The notes under the pieces are model-generated. The model ran no database searches. It was not told the origin of the DNA and saw nothing but the letters and a program-made list of their open reading frames with translations. Positions 1 through 7,517 of a stretch of 32,879 nt of DNA are shown piece by piece. The stretch's first letter is position 1; each line of letters starts with the position of its first letter. The stretch is from Anaerolineaceae bacterium (lineage in GTDB: Bacteria; Chloroflexota; Anaerolineae; Anaerolineales; Villigracilaceae). The stretch is taken from positions 1 to 32,879 of the forward strand of contig QZIJ01000034.1 of NCBI GenBank assembly GCA_003598975.1, given 5' to 3'. Both the position numbers and the translations under genes were made by a program.

Positions 1-2
1 AT

Positions 3-1238
3 CTTGTGCTCTTCGACAATCCGTTGCAGTACAGGCTGGCATCGTATTACGTGATGTTGACCTATCTCTACGATTGTTTTCCAGCGATCCCATACCTGCG
101 GGCGCGGGGCGGGACGGACACGGGCAAGACGGAGGTGATGCTCCGCATTGGTTATTTGTGCTATCGGCTGATCATCTCGACGGGCATCAGCACGACTGCA
201 TCCTACAAGGACGCGATTGACACGTTTCGCGGGGTGCTGTTCATGGACGAGATGGACATCAGCGATAAGTTCGACGACCGCGGCGTGCTATTGAACGTGG
301 GATATAAAAAGAAAACGGGCAAAGTCTGGAAGATGGTGGAGGTAATGATGCCTGATGGGACGAGGCGGCAACGTTCCGAGATGGCGTATGTGTACGGTCC
401 CAAGATCATCACGATGTATGGCCGTTTCAAGGACGATGCAACGGAGAATCGATGTGTGACCTTTGAAATGTCACAGCATTCACCGCTGGAATTGAAGAAA
501 AAGGGAATCCCCCAGGAATTGCCACCGAGGTTTTATACAGAACGGCAGACGGTGGTGAATAAACTCCTGCGCTGGCGTTTGGAAAAATGGCAAGTGGACG
601 AATTCAGCATCAATGAGGATTTGACCGATTACACGATCAGCACCCGCCACAATGAGGTGATCAGGCCGTTGAAATATATTGCAAAAGACGATGAATCCAT
701 GTTGAAGGACATCGAGATGTTCGCGCGGTCACTGTATCACCATAGTGTGATGAAGCGATCTCAGGGATTGGATGCACGTGTGCTGGATGCGGTGATCGCC
801 ATCCTGGAAAACGAGAAGTATTCCAAGTATTTGTACATGGGCGAGTTGAATGGATTCGGAATGGCGAAATACGCTTTCACGCGTGACATTGCGGTGGTGG
901 CAAACGAGGTCATGGATGAGATGAACCTGGGCGATGGGGAGGAGAACGCCGAGGAGGAACAAAAGGCGAAGCGGCGCGGCAAGAGCCTGACGACCAAAAC
1001 AGCGGGGAGTATTTGCGAGGATACGCTGATGCTTCCAAGCCATCGTATGGGGAAAGGTTTTGTGATCGTGTTCGACGAGGACAAGTTGGAAGTGGCGAAG
1101 ATCCGCTATGGGTTGACAGATGCGTTGCGGGCGGCGATGAGGGATGATGACGCTGGTCTCGATATGGCGAAAAACGCCGCGCCTACTCGACCAGAAAATC
1201 TTGAACAGGGTGCGATGTTCGATGAGGAGGTGGATTAA
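3..1238 (+). CDS. P-loop ATPase, primase/helicase type (5' truncated)
   Basis: The reading frame is open at the left edge, so the gene starts outside the window; the GTG at 6 is only an internal codon. Numbering from that GTG, a Walker A motif GGTDTGKT lies at residues 35-42 and a Walker B GVLFMDEMD at about 77-84. The C-terminal ~90 residues look like a winged helix, ending in an acidic tail. This layout fits the ATPases coupled to primases that open DNA at replication forks of phages and plasmids. The exact family is not certain. The gene is followed at once by an iteron-like array, which supports a replication role. The stop codon overlaps the next ATG (TAATG), but that short frame is doubtful because it is built from the repeats. 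Confidence 0.72.
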   Translation, partial: LVLFDNPLQYRLASYYVMLTYLYDCFPAIPYLRARGGTDTGKTEVMLRIGYLCYRLIISTGISTTASYKDAIDTFRGVLFMDEMDISDKFDDRGVLLNVGYKKKTGKVWKMVEVMMPDGTRRQRSEMAYVYGPKIITMYGRFKDDATENRCVTFEMSQHSPLELKKKGIPQELPPRFYTERQTVVNKLLRWRLEKWQVDEFSINEDLTDYTISTRHNEVIRPLKYIAKDDESMLKDIEMFARSLYHHSVMKRSQGLDARVLDAVIAILENEKYSKYLYMGELNGFGMAKYAFTRDIAVVANEVMDEMNLGDGEENAEEEQKAKRRGKSLTTKTAGSICEDTLMLPSHRMGKGFVIVFDEDKLEVAKIRYGLTDALRAAMRDDDAGLDMAKNAAPTRPENLEQGAMFDEEVD

Positions 1239-1572
1239 TGAACCAAATGAACATTAATGAACATGTTTTCGCATCCTGCGATTCACTTTGTTTTGTCGCG
1301 GGAAAAATGGCGTTTATTGCGCGTAAGTGTGCGTTTTGGGCGGCTGGTTACAAAACAAATGTAGTTGCCGCCCCCAAAAAGTGGTTCATCGAGGTTCATT
1401 TGGTTCATTGGAAGGCTATTTTAGAACGATTATTCTATATCTTAATGAACTTAATGAACTTCGATGTACTTACAGGTTGCTTTCGGCTTTCATTTGTTAT
1501 GGGTCTAAAAGAAGGTTTGGGCGGCTGGTCCTTGGGCGGAACGCCAAGTTCATCCAAGTTCATTTGGTTCAT
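1238..1572. repeat. GTTCAT iteron-like array in a gene-free stretch
   Basis: Eleven exact GTTCAT hexamers (either strand) lie in this gap. Three clusters share one architecture, GTTCAT-N4-GTTCAT-TTG-GTTCAT, i.e. starts 10 then 9 bp apart: minus strand at 1238-1262, plus strand at 1384-1408 and 1548-1572. A fourth, minus-strand pair at 1445-1459 has 9-bp spacing. The N4 spacer differs each time (TAAT, CGAG, CCAA), so the hexamers and their phasing are what is conserved. A second short repeat, TTTGGGCGGCTGGT, occurs near 1334 and 1517. One-turn phasing suggests cooperative protein binding on one DNA face, as in replication iterons or partition centromeres. The role is inferred from position beside a replication ATPase and upstream of a ParM-like gene. 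Confidence 0.75.
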
Positions 1573-1589
1573 CGGAAAGGAAGGTTGAG

Positions 1590-1718
1590 ATGGAATGGAT
1601 CGGTTTGCTTTGCGTGATCGGCATGGTTTTGTGGATCGGGTGCGCGCTGGCGTTGGGGGGGGCGGCGGATGAGGTGCGGTGGAAGGCGCTGGATGATTTG
1701 AAGAAAAGGAAGGTTTGA
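1590..1718 (+). CDS. small one-pass membrane protein, 42 aa
   Basis: An ATG at 1590 preceded by a GGAAAGGA-type ribosome site opens a 42-residue frame ending at TGA 1716-1718. Residues 3-24 (starting WIGLLCVIG) form a hydrophobic helix, followed by a charged cytoplasmic tail ending in KKRKV. No family is recognised. It begins just after the last hexamer of the iteron-like array and precedes another membrane protein, so it may belong to a small envelope-associated group with the lipoprotein and translocase downstream. Its short length leaves some doubt about expression. Confidence 0.5.
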   Translation: MEWIGLLCVIGMVLWIGCALALGGAADEVRWKALDDLKKRKV

Positions 1719-1783
1719 CATGTTTGGAGCTGGTAATGCTGTAGCAGATGGTGCGTGGTTGGATTGGCATTGGAGTTGATGAA

Positions 1784-2125
1784 ATGAAATTCGATGAATT
1801 GATCATGGCTGTGTTGCGGTTTGCTCTGAGTGCGCTGATCATGGCACTGTTGACGCTGGCAATGAAGCATGGCCGCCGATGGTTTCGGCCTGTGAAGAAG
1901 TTTATTCGCACTGGACGATGGGCGAGTGGGCCGAACGCTCGCTGGAGAAGTGGACGCGCGACTCGTCTGCCTGTCCAGGCTACTGTGAAGGAGCCGAGGA
2001 TGACGGTGGCGCGGGTCTTGACCGCATTGGCGCAGTTGGCGGGACAGAGTCCCAGGGCGGACACTCAGGTCCGCCCCAACAATCAGGATCCTAATAATGA
2101 TGCGCCGCTGGATCTGAGATTTTAG
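1784..2125 (+). CDS. small membrane protein of unknown function
   Basis: ATG 1784 is preferred over the ATG at 1748 because GGAG lies nine bases upstream of it and the extra residues look non-conserved. The 113-residue product has one transmembrane segment (about residues 6-29, rich in A, L and M), a strongly basic juxtamembrane stretch (KHGRRW, KKFIR) and a polar tail. That means it is probably anchored with the tail in the cytoplasm. No family is recognised. It stops eight bases before the lipoprotein gene and is likely cotranscribed with it. Function is unknown; a scaffold or adaptor for the envelope-bound partners downstream is a guess. Confidence 0.55.
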   Translation: MKFDELIMAVLRFALSALIMALLTLAMKHGRRWFRPVKKFIRTGRWASGPNARWRSGRATRLPVQATVKEPRMTVARVLTALAQLAGQSPRADTQVRPNNQDPNNDAPLDLRF

Positions 2126-2133
2126 GAGAGACC

Positions 2134-3165
2134 ATGAAACGAACAATCATTCTTTTGGTTTTGGCTTTGCCGTTTGCGGCCATTTTGTTGGCGGGATGCG
2201 GGGATGAGCCCGCGCCGATCCCCACGCCTATTCCTGCCAACCCTGCGGAGATTGCGATGACGATGATGGCGCAGAAGGTGGATGCCGAGGCGACGCAGAT
2301 GGCCGTGAATGTGCAGTTCACTGCAACCGCCCAGGTGATCTGGGTGACGCAGAATGTGCAGAACACGCAGGCGGCGCTTGGAGTTACCGAGCAGGCGCGC
2401 AAGGATGCGCAGGCGACCGATGCACGGAACCGCCAGGATGCGGCGGCGACAGAACAGCAGAAACGGGATGACGCGGCGGCAACGGAACAACGCAAACGTG
2501 ATGAAGCGGCGACCGAACAGGCGCGGCGGGATTTGGAGGCGACCGCAGAGCAGGGAAGACAGAATGTGATCGGGACTGCCACGGCGCAGATGGTGGCGAC
2601 GTGGAACGCGGCAACCCTGCAGGTGCTTCCGATTCACGATCAGTGGACACAACAGGCGGTTGCAGTCGAGCAGGCGCTGGCAACGAACGAGGTCGAGTTG
2701 AGCAACCTGGAAGTGAAACAACAGAGCGATAAGAATACGCTGGAATGGTTGATCCCATTTCTGATCTCGCTTGCCATGACTGCATTGGTTTCGATGTATG
2801 TGATCCGCCGCTCGCGGGTGCGGGAGATCAAGAATGATGAGACTGGCGAGACTGATGCGGTCATTATGGATAACAAGAAGGCATTCAAGCCACAGTTGAT
2901 GGCGCGGCCGCTTATGTTGTTGGAAGTTGGCGCTGAGCATGTCGATCCAAAAGAGCAGTCAGAAGTGACACGCAGGGCGCAGGGTGTGCAGGCATTGAAG
3001 GCTCTTCCTGCGAATGTGCCGCCGCAGATGTCTACAAGTCTTTACAACAATGTTTTTGGAAATGTTCAACAGGATAAACCAAGGATCGAGATCGTGGACG
3101 CCGAGGTGGTGAAGGAATGGGTGGAGGATGTGACCCGCCAGGCAGACGATAAGGAGGCGCGATGA
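2134..3165 (+). CDS. lipoprotein with coiled coil and membrane anchor
   Basis: The 343-residue product begins with a lipoprotein signal: a hydrophobic core, then lipobox L-A-G-C with Cys22. Residues ~84-145 contain imperfect repeats of AATEQxKRDDA type, forecasting a long charged coiled coil. A second hydrophobic helix at ~205-224 is followed by basic residues (RRSRVR), and the last ~115 residues are soluble. The chain would therefore be lipid-anchored outside, form a coil, and cross the membrane to expose a cytoplasmic domain. The stop overlaps the start of the FtsK-like gene (ATGATC), indicating translational coupling. It may tether the translocase, which lacks its own membrane segments. 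No named family is recognised. The start is supported by an AGGAGA site. Confidence 0.7.
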   Translation: MKRTIILLVLALPFAAILLAGCGDEPAPIPTPIPANPAEIAMTMMAQKVDAEATQMAVNVQFTATAQVIWVTQNVQNTQAALGVTEQARKDAQATDARNRQDAAATEQQKRDDAAATEQRKRDEAATEQARRDLEATAEQGRQNVIGTATAQMVATWNAATLQVLPIHDQWTQQAVAVEQALATNEVELSNLEVKQQSDKNTLEWLIPFLISLAMTALVSMYVIRRSRVREIKNDETGETDAVIMDNKKAFKPQLMARPLMLLEVGAEHVDPKEQSEVTRRAQGVQALKALPANVPPQMSTSLYNNVFGNVQQDKPRIEIVDAEVVKEWVEDVTRQADDKEAR

Positions 3166-4583
3166 TCGCAAATATGGCTTCTTCCTTGAGCAAGGTTCCC
3201 GTGCGTGCGTCAAGTCGCTATGTTCCAGCGGCACAGACAGCGGCTGAGATCATTTTGGAAGTGCTGAAGTCTTTACGCGGCACGGACCCGAGCCTGATCG
3301 AGCGCTGGGTGTTGACAGAGACCAACGAAGGCGAGGCGCTGTTATTTGCGGTGGTGGATGACCTGCGCGTGCAGAGTTACCAGCCGTGGGTGACTGCGTT
3401 GCACGCATTGAGCACAAGTCTGCGAGGACGGGATGTTTTTATCAGCAATACAACGGGCTTCCGTTATGCAGTGTTGCTTTCTGATCGGCCTGCGCTGCCG
3501 AAGGAGATCCTTTTCCCTGGCGTACGCAAGGGCGTGGTGCAGATCGGGATGCGCTCGAACGGACGTCCGCTGAATATGACGTGGGATCAGTTGGGGCATG
3601 TGCTGGTGGCGAGTGAAACGCAATTTGGCAAGTCCACGTTCCTGCGTCTACTCTTGCTTCAGGCGCTGGCCGAGGGACATCGGTTTTTGTTGGGCGATGT
3701 GGATGGGCGAACGTTCAGCCGCATGAAGGGCGACCAGAGCCTGATGATGCCGATCGTCAACAATGAGGAGGGATTTGCCAACTTGATCAAGATGGCAGTT
3801 GGCGAGTTAAAAAGGCGTGTGCGTTTGTTCGAGGAAGCGAACTGGCATCCAGATAATTTGAGCGAGTACAACGAGAAAGCAAGCGAGCCGCTCCCGCCTG
3901 TGATGGTGATGATGGATGAATTTTCGAGCATCGTGCTTGCACTGGGCGGGCCGAACAGTGAGTTCGCCAAGATGGCAACGCAGATCGCGTGGCGCGGGTT
4001 GAAGTTTGGAATCCGCCTGGTTTTGGCTGGGCAGGATTTCAGCAAGGATATTGTTGGACCTGTGCGTGAGCAGATGCGAACGAGGTTGTGTTTCCGTGTG
4101 GAACGCCCAAGCACGTCGGATGTCGTGATCGGGCGACGCGGCGCGGAGCGGCTGATTTATCCAGGGCGAGCAATGATGCCATCAGGACTGGTGCAGACGT
4201 ACCTGGTAGCAAAGGATGCGCTCGGAAGCGGCGACCAGGCTAAGGGTCCGCAGGTGAGCGAGGCGGAGAAAGTGAAGATCGGACAGATGGTTGAGCAGTT
4301 CGAGGGTAGGGCAGATCTGTCGGGCATCCAGGAGGTCTACGGCATGAACGAGCGGGCGGCGCGGCGAATTCGGGATGACTGGGCGAGCCGCGGGTTGATC
4401 GAGAAGCGGGCGAACGCCAATAATGCCTGGTTTTTTGTCCAAACGCCCTGGGCGTCCAAACCCGTCCAAACGGCGTCCGAGCGCACAGACGGTGTCCAAA
4501 CCAGTTCAGGGTTTGTGGCCGCCAGAAATGTTGGCAAATTCTTAACCGTCAATAATCATCTATCGAAAGGAGTTACGGAATGA
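3162..4583 (+). CDS. FtsK/HerA-like DNA translocase with C-terminal winged helix
   Basis: The 473-residue protein has a Walker A motif ASETQFGKS at ~150-158 and a Walker B hydrophobic run ending in MMDEF (D252, E253), followed by the arginine-rich strand region typical of FtsK/TraB/HerA motor domains. Residues ~365-415 form a helix-turn-helix or winged-helix unit like the DNA-reading gamma domain of FtsK. No transmembrane helices are present, unlike chromosomal FtsK. It would pump double-stranded DNA, probably in resolving or moving element DNA at division or transfer. It overlaps the lipoprotein gene upstream and the ParM-like gene downstream by four bases each, pointing to one maintenance operon. 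An alternative start is the ATG at 3174. Confidence 0.8.
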   Translation: MIANMASSLSKVPVRASSRYVPAAQTAAEIILEVLKSLRGTDPSLIERWVLTETNEGEALLFAVVDDLRVQSYQPWVTALHALSTSLRGRDVFISNTTGFRYAVLLSDRPALPKEILFPGVRKGVVQIGMRSNGRPLNMTWDQLGHVLVASETQFGKSTFLRLLLLQALAEGHRFLLGDVDGRTFSRMKGDQSLMMPIVNNEEGFANLIKMAVGELKRRVRLFEEANWHPDNLSEYNEKASEPLPPVMVMMDEFSSIVLALGGPNSEFAKMATQIAWRGLKFGIRLVLAGQDFSKDIVGPVREQMRTRLCFRVERPSTSDVVIGRRGAERLIYPGRAMMPSGLVQTYLVAKDALGSGDQAKGPQVSEAEKVKIGQMVEQFEGRADLSGIQEVYGMNERAARRIRDDWASRGLIEKRANANNAWFFVQTPWASKPVQTASERTDGVQTSSGFVAARNVGKFLTVNNHLSKGVTE

Positions 4584-5557
4584 ACGACATGATCTACATC
4601 GGCGAGGACTTGGGGATGGGGGCGAATAAGGTTTGGGGACCTGCAGGCGGGTTGCAGGTGGTGAGCCAGGTGGCAACGAGCGCGGGCGGACACCTGGAAG
4701 GGATGACTGGGTTGAAGGCGAAGCGCCGTCCGATGGAGGTGCGCGGTGGTTTCGGCGCGTTCTACATCGGGCAGGGAGCGCACGAGTATGGGCGTCCTGT
4801 GGAGAACCTGGATTTTGACCGTTTGACGGGCGCGCCTGAAATGCGGGCGTTGCTGTATGGGACGCTGGCGGATTATCAGGCGATGCATGGCGCTTTCGCC
4901 GTGCCGATCTCGCTGATGGTGGGACTGCCGTTGCAGATGATGGTGGGGGAGAAGGCGAAGGAATTCCAGAGCGGCGTGAAGTCGTGGTTGAAGGGTGTCC
5001 ACGAATTCGAGGTGGACGGCAAGGCGCACAAATTGGAGGTTGGACAGGTGCGATTGACGAGCCAGCCCGTGGGCGCGCTGTTTGATTATGTGCTGGATGA
5101 GGCTGGTCAAATTCAGGCGGAGCGAGCGGATGCGCTGTTGGACGAGGTGGGGGTGATCAGCGTGGGCTTTAACACTGTGGAGTTGATGGTAGTAAAAGAC
5201 CAGGGCGCGGTGGAGCGGTTTACGCAGGGCAACACCATCGGTGTGCGTCGTTTGCTGGAACTGATGAATCACGCTGGTTTGTTTTCGCTCGGCGAGCTGG
5301 ATGAACGCTTGCGGGCGGGACGGATGAAGAGCGAGTTGAAATCTGCGCTTCCCATCTGGGGCCGCGAGGTGAACGGCGAGATCGAGAAGCGTTGGGGGCA
5401 GTCTTATCGCCGCTTTGCGAGGGTGATCGTTGTCGGTGGCGGCGCACTGATTTTGAAGGATGCGCTGACGGCGCAGTTCGGGATGAAGGCGTTTGTGCCG
5501 AATCTGCCTGTGTTGAGCATTGCGCGCGGGTTGTGGAAGTTGGCGAATAGGAAGTAA
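4580..5557 (+). CDS. parM: ParM-like actin ATPase for plasmid-type segregation
   Basis: The 325-residue chain shows the actin-fold signature blocks: phosphate-1 loop GEDLGMGANK at residues 8-17, phosphate-2 block VISVGFNTVEL at ~192-202, and the adenosine motif VIVVGGGALIL at ~282-292. Length and order fit ParM/StbA/Alp-type bacterial actins rather than FtsA or MreB. Such proteins polymerise to push sister plasmids apart through a DNA-bound adaptor. ATG overlaps the translocase stop. The next gene is a small basic/acidic protein that may be the adaptor. Assignment to the family is fairly secure; a segregation role here is inferred from the family. Confidence 0.75.
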   Translation: MNDMIYIGEDLGMGANKVWGPAGGLQVVSQVATSAGGHLEGMTGLKAKRRPMEVRGGFGAFYIGQGAHEYGRPVENLDFDRLTGAPEMRALLYGTLADYQAMHGAFAVPISLMVGLPLQMMVGEKAKEFQSGVKSWLKGVHEFEVDGKAHKLEVGQVRLTSQPVGALFDYVLDEAGQIQAERADALLDEVGVISVGFNTVELMVVKDQGAVERFTQGNTIGVRRLLELMNHAGLFSLGELDERLRAGRMKSELKSALPIWGREVNGEIEKRWGQSYRRFARVIVVGGGALILKDALTAQFGMKAFVPNLPVLSIARGLWKLANRK

Positions 5558-5622
5558 CCCCCAGCCCCCTATCCCCCCGTCCCCCTTTCCCCAAACGGAA
5601 GAACTCGTTTGGAGAAAGGGGG
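5557..5622 (+). repeat. C-rich/G-rich hairpin repeat, copy 1
   Basis: This is the first of seventeen copies of a co-oriented repeat. Each begins with runs of CCCC(A/T)-type blocks and then forms a hairpin, here CCCCCTTTCCCCAAACG paired with CGTTTGGAGAAAGGGGG around a short A/G-rich loop. It fills the gap after the ParM-like gene and ends 16 bases before the next ATG. The G-rich right arm leads into a GAGGAG ribosome site, so the repeat may act as a leader module for the next cistron. Confidence 0.85.
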
Positions 5623-5638
5623 AGATGAGGAGTGAACC

Positions 5639-5893
5639 ATGGCGAGACCAAAAGATAAAGTACCAAGTGAGCGTGTGCGGATTGACGGGTATTTGAAGCG
5701 GGGCGTTGATCCGCAGGTGGATGCGTTGCTGGAGTGGCTGGATGGATTGCCGCCGAGAAAACGCTTTCCGTTGGTGATGCGCCGCCTGATGATGGGGGGG
5801 GTGATCGAGACTGTCATCGAGGATGGGGATGTGGTTGCGGCGCGCAAGGCGGCGGATGAGATTATCGCGGCGTTTGTGGTTGATGATGATTAG
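5639..5893 (+). CDS. small protein, possible ParR-like adaptor
   Basis: The 84-residue product has a basic N-terminus (MARPKDKVPSERVRIDGYL), a central helical region and an acidic C-terminal tail. In ParMRC-type systems the actin gene is followed by a small ribbon-helix-helix DNA-binding protein that binds iterons and caps the filament. Position, size and the N-terminal VRIDGYLKR strand-like stretch are compatible with that, but no family signature is certain. GAGGAG lies six bases before the ATG. It is separated from the ParM-like gene by a hairpin repeat, so coupling between them may have been altered by the insertion. Confidence 0.5.
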   Translation: MARPKDKVPSERVRIDGYLKRGVDPQVDALLEWLDGLPPRKRFPLVMRRLMMGGVIETVIEDGDVVAARKAADEIIAAFVVDDD

Positions 5894-5902
5894 GAGGCTG
5901 AG

Positions 5903-6388
5903 ATGGCGGTGTATGCAAATCAAACGAGTGTGTCGCCTGATCGTTCGCGGGCAGAAATCGAGCGGACGTTGCAACGCTATGGAGCGACTGGCTTCATGTA
6001 CGGCTGGTCGGAGCGCGGCGCGGTGATTGGGTTCATGCTGAATGGAAGGCAGTATCGAGCAGTTCTCGAAATTCCTGCGCGTGACGCATTTCGAAAGAGC
6101 GAGCGTGGCCGCAGTCGAACGGTAACGCAGATGTCGAATGCCCATGAGCAGGCGCTTCGTCAACGCTGGCGCGCGCTGGCTTTGGTGATCAAGGCCAAGT
6201 TGGAAGCCGTGAATAGCAATATCAGCACGGTGGAAACAGAGTTCCTGCCGTGGATGGTTCTTCCGAACGGGCAGACGGTCGGTCAATGGATGATGCCGCA
6301 ACTGGATGCGATCTATCAGAGCGGGAAGATGCCGCCGTTGTTGCCAGGCGGAGATGAGTCCGTTGACGGTGAAGTAGTCGGAGACTAA
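5903..6388 (+). CDS. conserved phage protein of unknown function
   Basis: The 161-residue product has a layout I associate with a conserved hypothetical protein of many phages and prophages: an N-terminal SPDRSRAEIERTLQRYGATGFMYG block, a basic middle with a helix ALRQRWRALALVIKAKLEAV, and a Pro-rich end (MPPLLPGG). The central helix carries many Arg and Lys. No catalytic motif is visible. AGGAGG-like bases precede ATG 5903 and it follows the previous gene by nine bases, so the two are probably cotranscribed. Function is unknown; its recurrence in early regions suggests an accessory DNA-metabolism role, which is only inference. Confidence 0.7.
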   Translation: MAVYANQTSVSPDRSRAEIERTLQRYGATGFMYGWSERGAVIGFMLNGRQYRAVLEIPARDAFRKSERGRSRTVTQMSNAHEQALRQRWRALALVIKAKLEAVNSNISTVETEFLPWMVLPNGQTVGQWMMPQLDAIYQSGKMPPLLPGGDESVDGEVVGD

Positions 6389-6391
6389 GAG

Positions 6392-6616
6392 ATGCAAAGA
6401 CCAATCATCATCGAAGGCCAACCCTTCGATTGGAAGGATGGCGAAAAGAATATGTTGAATGCAGTTGATGAAAACGGAGAGGTGAACTGGTTCGCTGCCA
6501 TGAATGCCGATCCTGGTGTAATGCGATGTCCTAAATGCCAGGAATGGTTATGGCGTGAAGGTATTAAAGTCAAATGCCCAACATGTGGCGAGATTATTTT
6601 AGTCAATGGAGGCTGA
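6392..6616 (+). CDS. zinc-ribbon protein, 74 aa
   Basis: Residues 46-66 contain CPKC and CPTC pairs about sixteen residues apart, a classic zinc ribbon. The N-terminal half is acidic with no other motif. The gene starts three bases after the previous stop with GGAG-poor upstream sequence (AAGAG). It is AT-richer than most neighbours. Such small ribbons in phages bind nucleic acid or host proteins, but nothing here tells which. It overlaps the next small frame only if the upstream ATG at 6606 is used. Confidence 0.65.
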   Translation: MQRPIIIEGQPFDWKDGEKNMLNAVDENGEVNWFAAMNADPGVMRCPKCQEWLWREGIKVKCPTCGEIILVNGG

Positions 6617-6617
6617 A

Positions 6618-6797
6618 ATGTATCGTGTTGCTGTGTTGCAAAGGCCCGATGTGAATTGTGAATTTTTCGATGAGATCGAGGATGCCGAAGAGAATGCCAT
6701 CATTCAGAGCGTGGATGATGATGTGTATGGGGTTTGGGAGAATGATGGCGGAAGTTTGGTTTTGATTGCATATCAACAAAACATCTATTCGCAATAG
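6618..6797 (+). CDS. small acidic protein, 59 aa
   Basis: ATG 6618 is chosen over 6606 because GGAGG at 6610-6614 fits as its ribosome site, and the earlier ATG would place that site inside the coding region. The product is acidic (EIEDAEENAIIQ, DDDVYGVWE) without cysteines, signal or membrane segment. No family is recognised. Acidic small phage proteins can act as inhibitors or DNA mimics, but no evidence supports that here. The base composition is AT-richer than the structural genes. Confidence 0.5.
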   Translation: MYRVAVLQRPDVNCEFFDEIEDAEENAIIQSVDDDVYGVWENDGGSLVLIAYQQNIYSQ

Positions 6798-6807
6798 GAG
6801 CGCTGTT

Positions 6808-7005
6808 ATGAATCTGAAACCGAAGTGTGCGGTGTGTAAGAAGGAATTGGCTGAGAAATATCGCCAGGTGCTGATGATTGGGCCGCAGGGGTATCGGCGG
6901 TATGCGCTGTGCGAAGGGTGCGCGGGGAAGGCGGAGAGGAAGAACCTAACCCCCAGCCCCTTCCCTAAAGGGAAGGGGAGCGCGGTGCGGAAGGCAGGTG
7001 TGTGA
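6808..7005 (+). CDS. zinc-finger protein with in-frame hairpin repeat
   Basis: ATG 6808 follows GGAG at 6798 and gives 65 residues. CAVCKKEL at 7-14 and CEGCAGK further on form a four-cysteine zinc site. The C-terminal ~18 residues (LTPSPFPKGKGSA) are translated from a copy of the hairpin repeat at 6948-6978, meaning the repeat has entered the coding region and supplied its end. The stop overlaps the next ATG (TGATG). The original C-terminus is probably lost or was shorter. Function is unknown. Confidence 0.55.
   Translation: MNLKPKCAVCKKELAEKYRQVLMIGPQGYRRYALCEGCAGKAERKNLTPSPFPKGKGSAVRKAGV
6948..6978 (+). repeat. hairpin repeat, copy 2 (in frame in a gene)
   Basis: This is the shortest copy: CCCCTTCCC, loop TAAA, GGGAAGGGG, preceded by the usual C-rich leader. 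It is read in frame as LTPSPFPKGKG within the C-terminus of the 6808 gene. Confidence 0.8.
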
Positions 7006-7229
7006 TGGACGACAAACAGGGTCAAGTCAATTTCAAGCGGGCTGAATTTTTGGTGAATACGTCGGTGGATGATTTGCAATCGTCTCTGGAGCATTATGAG
7101 GCAAACGAGGATGATATTGCTGTCATCCGACTGGGATTGAAATGGTGTGAACGGCGCGGCGAGAAGACAAAGGCGCTTCTGCTTCGCAGGAAGTTGAAGA
7201 AATTGGAGAAGGAGGCCAAAGATGGCTGA
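7005..7229 (+). CDS. small helical protein, 74 aa
   Basis: The ATG at 7005 overlaps the preceding stop (TGATG), and a GTG at 7002 is a less likely start. The product is mostly helical with an acidic centre (YEANEDDIAVIRL) and a basic C-terminal helix (LLLRRKLKKLEKEAK) that could pair or bind nucleic acid. No family is recognised. The end overlaps the next gene by eight bases, again typical of tightly packed phage early operons. Confidence 0.55.
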   Translation: MDDKQGQVNFKRAEFLVNTSVDDLQSSLEHYEANEDDIAVIRLGLKWCERRGEKTKALLLRRKLKKLEKEAKDG

Positions 7230-7517
7230 TTCTGGCGTGCGGGAATTGCCTGATGATCTGGAGAACATCGGCATGGGGTTGGAATGCGCGGAGTGCGGTA
7301 ATCGCACATCCTGGCTTCCGTGCTGGAATTGCGGCGGGGAGGGCGGATGGGATGGGAAGAACTGCAATTCGAGGATCCGTTGTGGTACCAGCCTGGCGAT
7401 TATCGCCTATGTGATGAGTGCCGAGGGAAAGGCGGCCACCCGTATTGTCTGGAGTGTCGGAAGGTTGTGAAGGTGAAAAAGGAGAGCGAAGATGCCAGCG
7501 TATCCATTTCAAACTAG
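7222..7517 (+). pseudogene. double zinc-finger gene split by a one-base frameshift
   Basis: The frame from ATG 7222 reads CAEC, CWNCGGEGGWDG and then degenerates. From about 7355 the frame one base back continues sensibly as EELQFEDPLWYQPGDY, then CDECRGKGG and CLEC. Joined, this resembles phage proteins with two DnaJ-like CxxCxGxG zinc knuckles around an EDPLWY core. Restoring one G in the GGATGGGATGGGAAG tract repairs the frame. No X-XXY-YYZ slippery heptamer is present, so this is an inactivating deletion or a sequencing error rather than programmed shifting. The downstream gene begins inside its 3' end with its own ribosome site. Confidence 0.7.

Noticed and set aside
1238..1588. 116-codon open frame starting at TAATG with a good ribosome site
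   Set aside because: Most of its sequence is translated hexamer repeats (MNQMN, HLVH, FIWFIG), composition is unlike neighbouring genes and no protein pattern is visible. The ribosome-site bases also belong to the previous gene's end.
4556..6421. 621-codon open frame on the minus strand
   Set aside because: It runs antisense through ParM-like and conserved phage genes. The translation is Arg/His/Leu-rich, typical of the shadow of GC-rich genes.
7222..7517. Programmed frameshift in the zinc-knuckle gene
   Set aside because: The join region TGGGAAG does not fit X-XXY-YYZ and no downstream stimulating structure is evident.
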